DNA of 11,701 nt. Origin: Desulfobulbus sp. Lineage in GTDB: Bacteria > Desulfobacterota > Desulfobulbia > Desulfobulbales > Desulfobulbaceae. Shown in pieces: positions 1 to 6,631 of the stretch (position 1 is the first letter of the stretch; each line of letters begins with the position of its first letter). The position numbers and the translations under genes are program-made. The stretch lies in assembly GCA_028684915.1 (NCBI GenBank), contig JAQUEZ010000141.1, forward strand, positions 1 through 11,701, given 5' to 3'. The notes under the pieces are model-generated. The model was not told the DNA's origin and searched no databases. It saw only the letters and a list, made by a program, of their open reading frames with translations.

Positions 1-120
1 GCCGCTAAACGAAAAGCCAGAGGGTATGGCAAAAAACACTTTGCCACTATAGCCTTCCTCCTTACCGGCAAACTCAACCTTCAGAAAGTCAACCCTTTTT
101 TACCCACCCGTTTTGGGTGA
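1..120 (+). CDS. Transposase, C-terminal end (partial, ISL3-like)
   Basis: This is an open frame from the window edge to TGA at 118-120, giving 39 residues. The visible part contains RKARGYGKKHFATIAFLLTG followed by KLNLQKVNPFLPT. A basic 'K-A/R-ARGY' stretch, a hydrophobic 'F-T-I-A-F-L-L-TGKL' stretch and a final 'NP-LPT' resemble the extreme C-terminus of ISL3-type transposases as I remember them. The stop codon falls inside the terminal inverted repeat at 96-125, as is common in compact insertion sequences. The 5' part lies outside the window, so it is unknown whether the transposase is intact. The family assignment is tentative; that this is a transposase tail is more secure because of the matching IS end. 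Confidence 0.6.
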   Translation, partial: AAKRKARGYGKKHFATIAFLLTGKLNLQKVNPFLPTRFG

Positions 121-125
121 GAGCC
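96..125. mobile_element. Right terminal inverted repeat / end of an ISL3-like insertion sequence
   Basis: Read on the minus strand, the end at 125 begins GGCTCTCACCCAAAACGGGT and then runs into an A-rich tract. ISL3-family elements typically have ends starting GGCTCT or GGCTTT. The transposase stop lies inside it. It also contains a small hairpin, CACCC (105-109) paired with GGGTG (115-119). ISL3 elements usually make 8-bp target duplications; the bases right after the end are TACTTTTT, but the left copy is outside the window, so the duplication cannot be tested here. Confidence 0.6.
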
Positions 126-147
126 TACTTTTTCTTAAAAACCGGCA

Positions 148-1272
148 ATGATAGTTATCCGCTATATTCTTCTCCTGTTGATTGTTGCAGGCCTACTCTG
201 GTTATTGATGCCCCCCCGTTATTACCAGGGCCCGGTTAGCGATCATTTTGACGGTACCCGCTTTTTAAATCCCGGGAAACCAATGAACAAGGGCTTATTC
301 ACCGTCCTTAAATGGCGTTTGACCGGAAAACGGGCGCCTTGGCCGGAGTACCGCGAACTGCCTTTCATCGATCAGCCGCCGAAACGGGTAGAGGGCGATC
401 AATTGCGCGTGAGCTTTGTCGGCCAGGTGACCACCTTGGTCCAGACCCAGGGGCTTAATATCCTCACCGATCCTGTCTGGTCGGACAGGGCCAGTCCTTT
501 TTCTTGGATCGGCCCCAGTCGGGTGCATCCACCAGGCATTCGTTTTGAGGACCTGCCGCCGATCGACCTGGTGTTGATCAGTCACAATCATTACGATCAC
601 CTCGACCTAGCCACCATCAAACGACTTTGGCAGCGTGATCGGCCCTGTATCCTCACCCCGCTGGGCAATGACACCCTGATTCACGCCCAGGTACCCGAGG
701 CTCAGGTGCAATCCGGTGACTGGGGAGAGCAGGTGATGGTCAACCCGCAACTCACCGTGCACTTCGAACCAATGCATCATTGGTCGGCCCAAACCCCCTT
801 TGACCGTAACCGAGCCCTGTGGGCGGCTTTTGTCCTTGATACCCCGGGTGGGCGGATCTATTTCGTCGGCGACAGTGGGTATGGGGGCGGTGATTATTTC
901 CGTCAGGCCAAGAAGAAATACGGCGATTTCCGTTTGGCTATCCTGCCGATCGGTTCCTACGATCCACGCTGGTTCATGGCCTATGGGCACATGAATCCGG
1001 AGGAGGCGGTCTTGGCTTGGGAGATTCTGGGCAAACCGTTCATGCTGCCAACCCACTACCGAACCTTTCAACTGGCGGATAGCGGTTATGAGCAACCACT
1101 GATTGATCTTACAGCGGCGATGGCGGCGGTGAACGTAGCCGAGGGCCGGATCCGGCCGCTTATGGCAGGGGGACATTGGTGGGTGGATCTGTTATCGCCC
1201 ACCGGGGCAGACCGTAGTTCCATTTCATCCGCTGCTGGGAAGATTGGTGGAAAAGGGGCGAAGCGAGATTAG
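148..1272 (+). CDS. NAPE-PLD-like metallo-beta-lactamase-fold hydrolase, membrane-anchored
   Basis: The 374-residue protein has an N-terminal hydrophobic segment (about residues 2-21) that looks like a signal anchor, followed by an MBL-fold domain. The metal motif HxHxDH is complete (SHNHYDHLD, H146/H148/D150/H151). Further ligands are likely at PMHHW (H210 or H211), GDSGY (D242) and GHMNP (H281), with PTHYRTF near 301. This layout is that of the NAPE-phospholipase D / UlaG-like branch, so a phosphodiesterase or lipid-related hydrolase is likely; the substrate is unknown. The start is uncertain. There is no clear ribosome binding site before ATG148, and the frame is closed upstream by TAA at 136-138. 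An IS end lies 22 bases upstream, so the native promoter and leader, and possibly the true 5' end, may have been displaced. The stop overlaps the convergent receiver gene by four bases. Confidence 0.85.
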   Translation: MIVIRYILLLLIVAGLLWLLMPPRYYQGPVSDHFDGTRFLNPGKPMNKGLFTVLKWRLTGKRAPWPEYRELPFIDQPPKRVEGDQLRVSFVGQVTTLVQTQGLNILTDPVWSDRASPFSWIGPSRVHPPGIRFEDLPPIDLVLISHNHYDHLDLATIKRLWQRDRPCILTPLGNDTLIHAQVPEAQVQSGDWGEQVMVNPQLTVHFEPMHHWSAQTPFDRNRALWAAFVLDTPGGRIYFVGDSGYGGGDYFRQAKKKYGDFRLAILPIGSYDPRWFMAYGHMNPEEAVLAWEILGKPFMLPTHYRTFQLADSGYEQPLIDLTAAMAAVNVAEGRIRPLMAGGHWWVDLLSPTGADRSSISSAAGKIGGKGAKRD

Positions 1273-1670
1273 CGGTTCGAACAAGGCAAGATCGAATTGT
1301 TGATCCGATTGCGCCTGGCGCGGTGAATTGCCTCACACAGCACCCCTAGTTCAATAGGCAGAGCGAGCACGTCAAAGGCTCCGCGTTGAATGCCGCTGAT
1401 CACAGTCAGTGCCGCTCCCTTGCCGGCAAGAAGAAGGAGCGGTACCTCCGGATAGTTCGCCCGGATCCGCTCCAGAGTGTGCAGCTCTTCCTTTCCCTTG
1501 GCCTCAATTCCGAGCACTACCACTTCGGGGCCGATCTGTTCCATGATCTCCAGTGTCTCGCCGTCATCGGCCGCGGCAAAAGCCGCAAAACCCCAGGAGT
1601 TGAGATGGTTGGTCAGGATGGCGGCAAACTCCGCTTCGCTGTCGATGATCAATACCCTAATTGGATCCAC
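1269..1670 (-). CDS. Degenerate receiver-domain (pseudo-response regulator) protein
   Basis: The 133-residue single-domain protein has a CheY-like layout: strand 1 IRVLIIDSE with acidic D10 and E12, and a 'RIRANYPEVPLLLL' block that matches the neighbouring intact regulator at 5390-5830. The key residues are gone. The phospho-acceptor Asp is Gly54 (VVVLGIE), the switch Thr/Ser is Ala82 (LLLLAGKG), and the conserved Lys before Pro is Leu104 (LALPIEL). It therefore cannot be phosphorylated in the usual way. The start is GTG at 1668-1670. An in-frame TGA two codons upstream rules out an earlier start, and I see no good Shine-Dalgarno sequence. It could be a phospho-independent pseudo-receiver that binds a partner, or a decaying copy. 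A strong hairpin separates it from nhaD upstream, so it may be weakly expressed. Confidence 0.75.
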   Translation of the reverse strand: MDPIRVLIIDSEAEFAAILTNHLNSWGFAAFAAADDGETLEIMEQIGPEVVVLGIEAKGKEELHTLERIRANYPEVPLLLLAGKGAALTVISGIQRGAFDVLALPIELGVLCEAIHRARRNRINNSILPCSNR

Positions 1671-1759
1671 GCGTCACGAGGGGGGGGAGTTGTTCAGATT
1701 TTTGGGTTGAGCGGTTGGGCGTAGGCGGCTTTACCGGATACCACCGCTCTTTCCGTTGT

Positions 1760-1799
1760 CCTTCCCCTCCCTCTGCAAAAAGCCGCAGGGAGGGGAAGG
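1760..1799 (-). terminator. Strong GC-rich stem-loop after the NhaD gene
   Basis: A 13-bp perfect stem pairs 1760-1772 (CCTTCCCCTCCCT) with 1787-1799 (AGGGAGGGGAAGG). The loop contains an A5/T5 tract and an extra GC pairing. It lies 7 bases beyond the stop of the antiporter gene on the minus strand. There is no U-tract after the stem, so it may be a 3' mRNA-stabilising or Rho-assisted element rather than a classic intrinsic terminator. Confidence 0.55.
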
Positions 1800-1805
1800 G
1801 GATGA

Positions 1806-3092
1806 TCAATGTATCATTTTGTATTGCAGGATATAGACTAAAATACCGGCAAAATAACCGACTGCCGCAAGAATACCGATTTTGCGGGCATACCAAAAGA
1901 AGTGGATTTTCTCCAGACCCATGGCGGCAACACCGGCTGCTGAGCCGATAATGAGGATGGATCCGCCGGTTCCGGCACAGTAGGCCATGAACTCCCAGAG
2001 GAAACTGTCGGGGGGATAGGTTGCCATGTCGTACATGCCCATGGACGCCGCCACCAGGGGCACGTTGTCCACCACCGCGCTGGCCATCCCGATCAGGGTG
2101 ACGATAATGTCCTCGCGGCCAACGGTTTTGGTGAGCCACTCAGCCAAATTGCCGAGGATATGGGTATGTTCAAGGGTGGCAACCGCCAGCAGGATACCGA
2201 TGAAAAAGACGATACAACTCATGTCGATCCGCCTGAGGGCATTAACGAGGCTGAGGTGTTCCTTGAACTCGTCATCTTCCTTGTTGCGGTGCAGGATCTC
2301 GCCCACCAGCCAGAGGATACCCAGGCCGAAGAGGATACCCATGAAGGGCGGCAGGTGGGTGATGGACTTGAAGATCGGCACAGCAACCAGGGTACCGATG
2401 CCCATGAAGAACATGAAATTTTGCTCAAAAGGGGTAGTTTCGTAACCGGCCCGACGTTCGACAAAACTCGGGGAGACCACTTTGCGGCCGCGCAGGACAA
2501 AGCTGGTAATGGCCAGAGGGAAAATCAAGCAGGCCAAGGAAGGCAGGAATACGCCCTTCATGATGCTGAGGGTGGTTATTTGGCCGCCGATCCAGAGCAT
2601 GGTCGTGGTGACGTCGCCAATGGGGGTCCAGGCACCGCCGGCATTGGCTGCAATAACGATGATCCCGGCAAAGAACAGCCGATCCTCGTGGCGATCGAGC
2701 AGTTTTTTCATCAGCGAGATCATGACGATGGTGGTGGTGAGGTTGTCAAGGATCGAGCTGAGGAAGAAGGCGACGAATCCCACCAACCAGAGCAGGGAAC
2801 TGAGACTGGTGGTTTTGATCCGGCTGGTGATGACGTAAAAACCGTTATGGGCATCGACCACCTCAACAATGGTCATGGCACCCATAAGGAAAAAGACGAT
2901 CTGGGCGGTGGACGCCAGCGATTCGTGCAGATTCTCGACGGCAAGGTGGTTATCGCCACCGGCCAGGGCGTAGATGGTCCATAAGAGACCTGCAGCTAAG
3001 AGAGCCGAGGCCGATTTGTTGACCCGGAGCGGGTGCTCCAAAGCAATGGCCGCGTAGGCCAAGGCAAAGATGCATATCAGAGCGGTGGACAT
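1806..3092 (-). CDS. nhaD: NhaD-type Na+/H+ antiporter
   Basis: This is a 428-residue polytopic membrane protein of the ion transporter superfamily. It exports Na+ (often also Li+) in exchange for protons at the inner membrane. Family landmarks are visible: ILDNLTTT at 114-121, NAGGAWTPIGDVTTTMLW at 150-167, and VDNVPLVAA at 341-349; the polar Asp/Asn/Thr residues inside membrane segments are the expected ion-path residues. Length fits the family. I chose ATG at 3090-3092, not the longer frame from 3152, because AAAGGAG sits at ideal spacing just before it and the upstream extension is not family-like. The gene follows the DASS carrier on the same strand after 223 bases containing a stem-loop and an AT-rich inverted repeat, so it may have its own promoter. 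Function within the family is secure; the exact ion preference is not visible. Confidence 0.93.
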   Translation of the reverse strand: MSTALICIFALAYAAIALEHPLRVNKSASALLAAGLLWTIYALAGGDNHLAVENLHESLASTAQIVFFLMGAMTIVEVVDAHNGFYVITSRIKTTSLSSLLWLVGFVAFFLSSILDNLTTTIVMISLMKKLLDRHEDRLFFAGIIVIAANAGGAWTPIGDVTTTMLWIGGQITTLSIMKGVFLPSLACLIFPLAITSFVLRGRKVVSPSFVERRAGYETTPFEQNFMFFMGIGTLVAVPIFKSITHLPPFMGILFGLGILWLVGEILHRNKEDDEFKEHLSLVNALRRIDMSCIVFFIGILLAVATLEHTHILGNLAEWLTKTVGREDIIVTLIGMASAVVDNVPLVAASMGMYDMATYPPDSFLWEFMAYCAGTGGSILIIGSAAGVAAMGLEKIHFFWYARKIGILAAVGYFAGILVYILQYKMIH

Positions 3093-3179
3093 TGTTTCTC
3101 CTTTTAGGGATCTTTGATAAGGGGTGGGGTGTGTACGATGGGAGACGAACATGCCGCCGCCGGAACAAGATGTCGAGTT

Positions 3180-3205
3180 AATTTTTACCGGGAAAGTTAA
3201 AAATT
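3180..3205. promoter_or_regulatory. Perfect inverted repeat upstream of nhaD (candidate operator)
   Basis: AATTTTTA (3180-3187) and TAAAAATT (3198-3205) form a perfect 8-bp inverted repeat with a 10-base spacer. It lies 88-113 bases before the nhaD start. The half-site spacing suits binding by a dimeric regulator, but AT-rich palindromes also arise by chance. No convincing -35/-10 or -24/-12 pair was found next to it. Confidence 0.3.
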
Positions 3206-3267
3206 CAAGACATTGGCAATGATTTTCAGGTAAAAAAACATTTCCATCGTTGTAAAATGCCTAATTA

Positions 3268-3306
3268 ACTCCCTTTTCCGGAGATATATTTTTAGGAAAA
3301 GGGAGT
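3268..3306 (-). terminator. Long stem-loop after the DASS transporter gene
   Basis: A 12-bp perfect stem pairs ACTCCCTTTTCC (3268-3279) with GGAAAAGGGAGT (3295-3306), with a 15-base AT-rich loop. It begins 10 bases past the stop of the transporter on the minus strand. The bases after the stem (TTAATTAGG) are only partly T-rich. Likely a terminator or 3'-end stabiliser that separates transporter transcription from nhaD. Confidence 0.5.
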
Positions 3307-3315
3307 GTGGCTCAT

Positions 3316-4803
3316 CTATTGTGCAGGAACAAAAACCTGCATACCCATCATCGGCCAAATAAAGGCGACAAAGACCCAGAGGACGGCTATCAACATAATA
3401 CTGGCCATGATGCCGAACTTGAGGAACTCACCGGTGGTGAACTGTTTGGAGTTATAGGCAATGGCATTGGGCGCGGCTCCGATGAGGAGTATGAACGGCA
3501 TACCAGCGGTGGCCAGAGCGGAAAAGAGGATAACCTCGCCGGCCACACCCAGATAAGGGGCAATAACAAGGGCGACTGGCAGAGAGATGGCGATGGCGGC
3601 CACGTTCATGATGAAGTTAGTCATGATGAGGACGAAGAAGGACATGCCGAGGATAAAGACCACGCCCGGAGCCTTCTGGAACAGAACCAGCCAGTTGACC
3701 GCCAGCCATTTGGCGGCGCCGGTCTGCCAGAGACAAAAGCCGATCGACATCGCACCGGCAAACAGGAGGACGATATTCCAAGGAATATCTTCCAGGTCAT
3801 CAAGGGTGAGAATGTTGCAGACAAAGAAGAGAATGGTGGAGCAAAGCAGAATGCCCGTTTTATCCAGGCCTTTCAATGCCGGTACAAAACTCTTCAGGGC
3901 AATGACAAATACAGCGGAGAAAATAATGAAGGCTGCCAGCTTTTCATTGCGGGTCATGCCGCCCAGCTCCCGATACATCCGGGTGGCCTTTTCCTTGAGC
4001 CCGGGAATGCGATCCTTTTCCGGTTTACAGAAGACCATGAAAAAACCCCACAGCAGGAAAACCATGACCCAGCCTAGGGGGGCCATGTAATAGCTCAGGG
4101 TGCCGAAACTGATATCGACATGCATCATGTCTTTGTAGAAAGCCAAGGCCACGGCACCGCGGGCGGCACCGAGCAAGGTGATGATCGATCCGGCACCGGC
4201 CACGTAGGCCATACCGATAAACAGGCACTTGCCGAAATTGGTGGGCTTGGTCTCGGTGGTGTACATTGAGTAGATGGCCATCAACAAGGGAAACATGGTG
4301 GCGGCCACCGCGGTGTGGGCCATGACGTGGGTCAGGGCCACAGTCATGATGAAACAACCGAGCATGATCATCGAAGTCTTCTCGCCGATAATCGAGAGCA
4401 TTTTATAGGCGAGGCGCCGGGTGAGTCCGGTTTTGGTAAAAACCATGCCGATCACCACCGAGCCGAAGATAAAGAGTACCGAAGGATCCATGAAATCCTT
4501 GAAGGCCTCGGCCGGTTTACGGATCATGAACAGGGCCTGGAGGGCACCGATCAATAAACTGGTGACGCCAATGGGGACGACCTCGAAAATCCACCAGGTG
4601 GCGGCCACGGCAAAAACCGCCAGCGCCCCTTTGGCCTGCTTGGAGAGAATAAAATGCTCACCTTTGGGGTCAATGGCATCCGGCCAGGCTGGGCAGTAAT
4701 AAATCAGGGCAAACAGACCCAGGCCAAGAAGAATGAAGAACACCCGTTTCCAATCGAAGGGTGTCTTGGTCTCCGGGAGTTCTTTGACGATTACAGCTGA
4801 CAT
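3316..4803 (-). CDS. DASS/SLC13-family sodium-coupled anion or dicarboxylate transporter
   Basis: This is a 495-residue membrane protein with about a dozen hydrophobic segments and the two-fold inverted repeat typical of DASS carriers (VcINDY relatives). These import di- or tricarboxylates or sulfate, usually driven by Na+. Visible anchors are WWIFEVVPIGVTSLL (70-84), the first substrate-hairpin region VMAHTAVAATMFPL (160-173), GSIITLLGAARGAV (205-218), PWNIVLLFAGAMSIG (341-355), the second hairpin TNFIMNVAAIAISLPV (395-410), and GAAPNAIAY (442-450). In both hairpins the classical Ser-Asn-Thr motif is altered (Ala-His-Thr and Met-Asn-Val), so substrate or ion coupling may differ from characterised members. 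ATG at 4801-4803 is preceded by AAAGGAA. It follows the CBS gene by 31 bases, so the two are very likely cotranscribed. The substrate cannot be told from sequence. Confidence 0.88.
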   Translation of the reverse strand: MSAVIVKELPETKTPFDWKRVFFILLGLGLFALIYYCPAWPDAIDPKGEHFILSKQAKGALAVFAVAATWWIFEVVPIGVTSLLIGALQALFMIRKPAEAFKDFMDPSVLFIFGSVVIGMVFTKTGLTRRLAYKMLSIIGEKTSMIMLGCFIMTVALTHVMAHTAVAATMFPLLMAIYSMYTTETKPTNFGKCLFIGMAYVAGAGSIITLLGAARGAVALAFYKDMMHVDISFGTLSYYMAPLGWVMVFLLWGFFMVFCKPEKDRIPGLKEKATRMYRELGGMTRNEKLAAFIIFSAVFVIALKSFVPALKGLDKTGILLCSTILFFVCNILTLDDLEDIPWNIVLLFAGAMSIGFCLWQTGAAKWLAVNWLVLFQKAPGVVFILGMSFFVLIMTNFIMNVAAIAISLPVALVIAPYLGVAGEVILFSALATAGMPFILLIGAAPNAIAYNSKQFTTGEFLKFGIMASIMLIAVLWVFVAFIWPMMGMQVFVPAQ

Positions 4804-4834
4804 GTTCGTTCCTTTTATGAAAATTTATTTGTGA

Positions 4835-5359
4835 TTATAGGGAGCAGGAACTGGCCAGCGCCCGGAACAGATCAATCATGCGGACAACTCCGATCAGCGC
4901 CTGCCCATCTATCACTGGCAGGCAGGTCTGGTTTTCTTCCATCATGATCTCGGCGGCGTGCAAGGGGTGGAGATCACCTTTGAGCGATTTATGGGGCGGT
5001 GACATGAATTGGCTCACCGGCAGGGTGCCCTGGCGCTTACACTCGTTTTGAAAGTTGTCTTCGAGAAGAATGGCAAGGTCGGTGTATTTTTCTTTTTTCC
5101 CGGCGAAGATTTCCTTTTGATTGCCATCAAACATGCTCGGGAAATAGCAGGCCAAAATCGAACGAATCGTTAGGCGGCCGACATACTGGCTTTGACTGTT
5201 GATGACCAGGAGTTCGTCAAACTGCAGGTTGCCACCACCGTTGATCGTGTGGCTAAAGAGCAGGGAAACAGCAGTATGGATCGATGATTCGCTGCTGAGA
5301 TGGGGAAACTGGTCAAGCGGTACAGCAAGTTCTTTGATTGTGGGCATTGGGGTGTGCAT
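4835..5359 (-). CDS. Tandem CBS-domain protein (putative transporter regulator)
   Basis: The 174-residue soluble protein has two CBS motifs. The first (about 10-75) is divergent, containing FDELLVINSQSQYVGRLTIR. The second (about 114-170) is a clear match, with VSQFMSPP, then AAEIMMEENQTCLPVID and ALIGVVRMIDLFRAL. CBS pairs bind adenosine nucleotides or S-adenosyl compounds and control linked enzymes or transporters. The region between the motifs (75-113) is charged. AAGGAG lies just before ATG 5359. The gene sits between a response regulator (30 bases upstream) and a DASS carrier (31 bases downstream), so a role in adjusting the carrier to energy state is a reasonable inference, not a demonstrated one. 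Confidence 0.85.
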   Translation of the reverse strand: MHTPMPTIKELAVPLDQFPHLSSESSIHTAVSLLFSHTINGGGNLQFDELLVINSQSQYVGRLTIRSILACYFPSMFDGNQKEIFAGKKEKYTDLAILLEDNFQNECKRQGTLPVSQFMSPPHKSLKGDLHPLHAAEIMMEENQTCLPVIDGQALIGVVRMIDLFRALASSCSL

Positions 5360-5389
5360 GCCTCGCTCCTTTGCAATGAAATTTAAGGA

Positions 5390-5830
5390 TTACCAGCCTT
5401 TGCTTTTGAGGATTTTGCGCAATTCTTCCTGTGATTTTTGCTGCAAAACCAGCATTTTCTTGCTCTTGGCTTCGTCAATTTTTTGCATTAATTCGGAGAG
5501 TTCGACCGGTTTTTGCAGGAAGTCGCCAGCGCCAAGCTTCATCGCCTCCACTCCGCTGCGAACGGAGGCTTGACCGGTGAGCATGATGATCTCGGCGTCG
5601 GGATTATCCGCCTTGATCCGTTTGAGGGTTTCCAGGCCGTCTATTCCCGGCATGGACAGGTCGACCACTATCGCGTCGTAATCCTGTTCTTGGGCTTCAG
5701 CCACCGCCTGCTCGCCGCTGGTAACGGCGCTTACTTTGAGGCCGCGCATTTCCAGACGGTTTGACAGTGTCTCGAGAAAGTCCTGCTCGTCATCGACCAG
5801 CAGCACCTTTGCTTCAAGTTCCTTCTCCAT
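5390..5830 (-). CDS. Single-domain response regulator (intact receiver)
   Basis: The 146-residue CheY-like protein has all canonical residues: acidic pocket D13/D14 (LLVDDEQ), phospho-acceptor D57 (VVDLSMPGIDGLE), T85 (IIMLTGQAS) and K107 (LQKPVEL). There is no DNA-binding output domain. After the receiver, residues 109-146 are a charged, helical, possibly coiled-coil tail rich in K, E and Q that could mediate protein contacts. The start ATG 5830 has AGGAG at good spacing. It is the first gene of a tight cluster with the CBS and DASS genes, and a sigma-54-like site lies about 110 bases upstream. The cognate kinase is not in the window. The degenerate receiver at 1269-1670 shares family features (PVEL versus PIEL after the Lys position) and may be a distant paralogue. 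Confidence 0.92.
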   Translation of the reverse strand: MEKELEAKVLLVDDEQDFLETLSNRLEMRGLKVSAVTSGEQAVAEAQEQDYDAIVVDLSMPGIDGLETLKRIKADNPDAEIIMLTGQASVRSGVEAMKLGAGDFLQKPVELSELMQKIDEAKSKKMLVLQQKSQEELRKILKSKGW

Positions 5831-5876
5831 ATGTTTCTCCTGAAACGGTTTTTCTATCCGTGATGCTTCCGGCTAG

Positions 5877-5904
5877 CCTCTCGATATTTTGTTATTTCGA
5901 GAGG
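5877..5904. promoter_or_regulatory. Perfect 8-bp inverted repeat in the response-regulator leader
   Basis: CCTCTCGA (5877-5884) and TCGAGAGG (5897-5904) are perfectly complementary with a 12-base spacer. If the sigma-54-like site at 5938-5953 is used, transcription would begin near 5927 and this would be a stem-loop in the 5' leader, about 47 bases before the start codon; otherwise it could be a dimer operator. Confidence 0.4.
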
Positions 5905-5937
5905 TTGTCGGGTGAGCAAGGTTTCTGGAAAAGGAAA

Positions 5938-5953
5938 AGCATAGGGTATGCCA
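5938..5953 (-). promoter_or_regulatory. Candidate sigma-54 (-24/-12) promoter for the response regulator-CBS-DASS cluster
   Basis: Read on the minus strand the site is TGGCATACCCTATGCT. Against the consensus TGGCACGNNNNTTGCW it keeps TGGCA, the invariant GG and GC at exactly the right distance, and T at the last position, with three mismatches. Predicted transcription start is near 5927, leaving a leader of about 97 bases. The next 70 bases upstream are AT-rich, as expected for a bendable region between promoter and enhancer-bound activator. Confidence 0.5.
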
Positions 5954-6046
5954 ATCCCTATTTAATATTTTTAATGCGATATTATGGGGTGAATTGAATT
6001 TTTAAATTAAAACGAGAGGGGTTTGCAAGGCGAGGAAAAGGCTTAA

Positions 6047-6105
6047 TGTTTCTTTGCGTTTCAAAGCGGGCGGTGCCGCTGAAACATAGTGTTTCTTTTT
6101 GTTTC
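6047..6105. promoter_or_regulatory. Repeated GTTTC boxes and GAAACA/TGTTTC palindrome (candidate activator sites)
   Basis: The two 16-base direct repeats share TGTTTCTTTNNGTTTC and are offset by 43 bases, close to four helical turns. The second overlaps the palindrome GAAACATAGTGTTTC (6081-6095). They lie about 120-180 bases upstream of the predicted start of transcription, the usual range for enhancer-binding-protein sites at sigma-54 promoters. Confidence 0.35.
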
Positions 6106-6130
6106 TATTGGGAAAGGGCGGGGGGAGCTA

Positions 6131-6631
6131 TCAGGCAGGATCGAGATTAGGATTCAGGAGGAAGACTTCGCGGGTGTTAACCTGTTCCTGACGGCGGTGA
6201 AGAGAGAGCTGGAGACGGATTTCAAGCAGCGTTTCCCGGTCGCTGCTGCGTTCTTCGGGCAGGGTTTCAATCAGATCAAGCAAGGCAACCTCCAGCGAAG
6301 CCATCGGGGTACCGGTGGGGACGGTGAGGAGATAACGGGATGGGGTGATTTCCACCAAGTGCACCCAAGGAATTTTTTTCAGGCTGAGGCAGGGACCAAT
6401 GGCCAGGACTGCGGCTTCATCGGAGATATTAATCAGTTCGACCTTTTTATCGCCATCTGCACCAAGAGAGAGCACCGTTTCAACGCATTTGACAATTGCT
6501 TTGGCTCGATCCCTATCAATGTCTTCAAGATTTCGCAAGATCCGTTGAGGCAGGGTAAGGGTGATTGAGGTGCTCGGCTCCTGGAATTTGGGAGGCCGTC
6601 CTGAGCCGGTTCGAATTTTTTTCTTGGGCAT
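6131..6631 (-). CDS. Ribbon-helix-helix-like putative DNA-binding protein
   Basis: The 166-residue protein has a basic N-terminus with an AT-hook-like GRPPK (11-15). This is followed by STSITLTLPQRILRNLEDIDRDRAKAIVKCVE (20-51), a beta-strand then two helices as in ribbon-helix-helix regulators. The remaining about 115 residues are a mixed alpha/beta region I do not recognise. It contains VPTGTPMASLEVALLDLIETLPEE and a final helix with many Arg and Gln, perhaps a ligand-sensing or oligomerisation part. I chose ATG 6629-6631, which has AGGAAA upstream. The frame is open to a TTG at 6736, but the excellent TAAGGAGG there abuts that TTG with no spacing and the extra residues are not domain-like. 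No operon partner is close; it may control the nearby GTTTC sites, but that is only inference. Confidence 0.65.
   Translation of the reverse strand: MPKKKIRTGSGRPPKFQEPSTSITLTLPQRILRNLEDIDRDRAKAIVKCVETVLSLGADGDKKVELINISDEAAVLAIGPCLSLKKIPWVHLVEITPSRYLLTVPTGTPMASLEVALLDLIETLPEERSSDRETLLEIRLQLSLHRRQEQVNTREVFLLNPNLDPA

Larger units (their letters stand above)
5831..6130. other. 300-base intergenic regulatory region
   Basis: No coding sequence is convincing here. From left to right it holds the leader inverted repeat (5877-5904), the sigma-54-like site (5938-5953), an AT-rich block (about 5960-6015), and a cluster of GTTTC-type elements. These elements are direct repeats TGTTTCTTTGCGTTTC (6047-6062) and TGTTTCTTTTTGTTTC (6090-6105), 43 bases apart, with a palindrome GAAACA-TAG-TGTTTC (6081-6095). 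I see no terminator for the gene ending at 6131. Confidence 0.5.

Noticed and set aside
607..1176. 189-residue minus-strand open frame
   Set aside because: Antisense to the MBL-fold hydrolase, which has a complete metal-binding motif set.
1657..2139. 160-residue minus-strand frame overlapping the end of nhaD
   Set aside because: Out-of-frame shadow of nhaD running through its 3' hairpin; not protein-like.
2160..2984. 274-residue plus-strand open frame rich in Asp, Glu, Gly and His
   Set aside because: It lies wholly antisense to the NhaD gene; the composition is what the complement of hydrophobic codons produces, and no domain is recognisable.
3307..4077. 256-residue plus-strand open frame
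   Set aside because: Antisense shadow of the DASS transporter, with the same low-complexity charged composition and no ribosome site.
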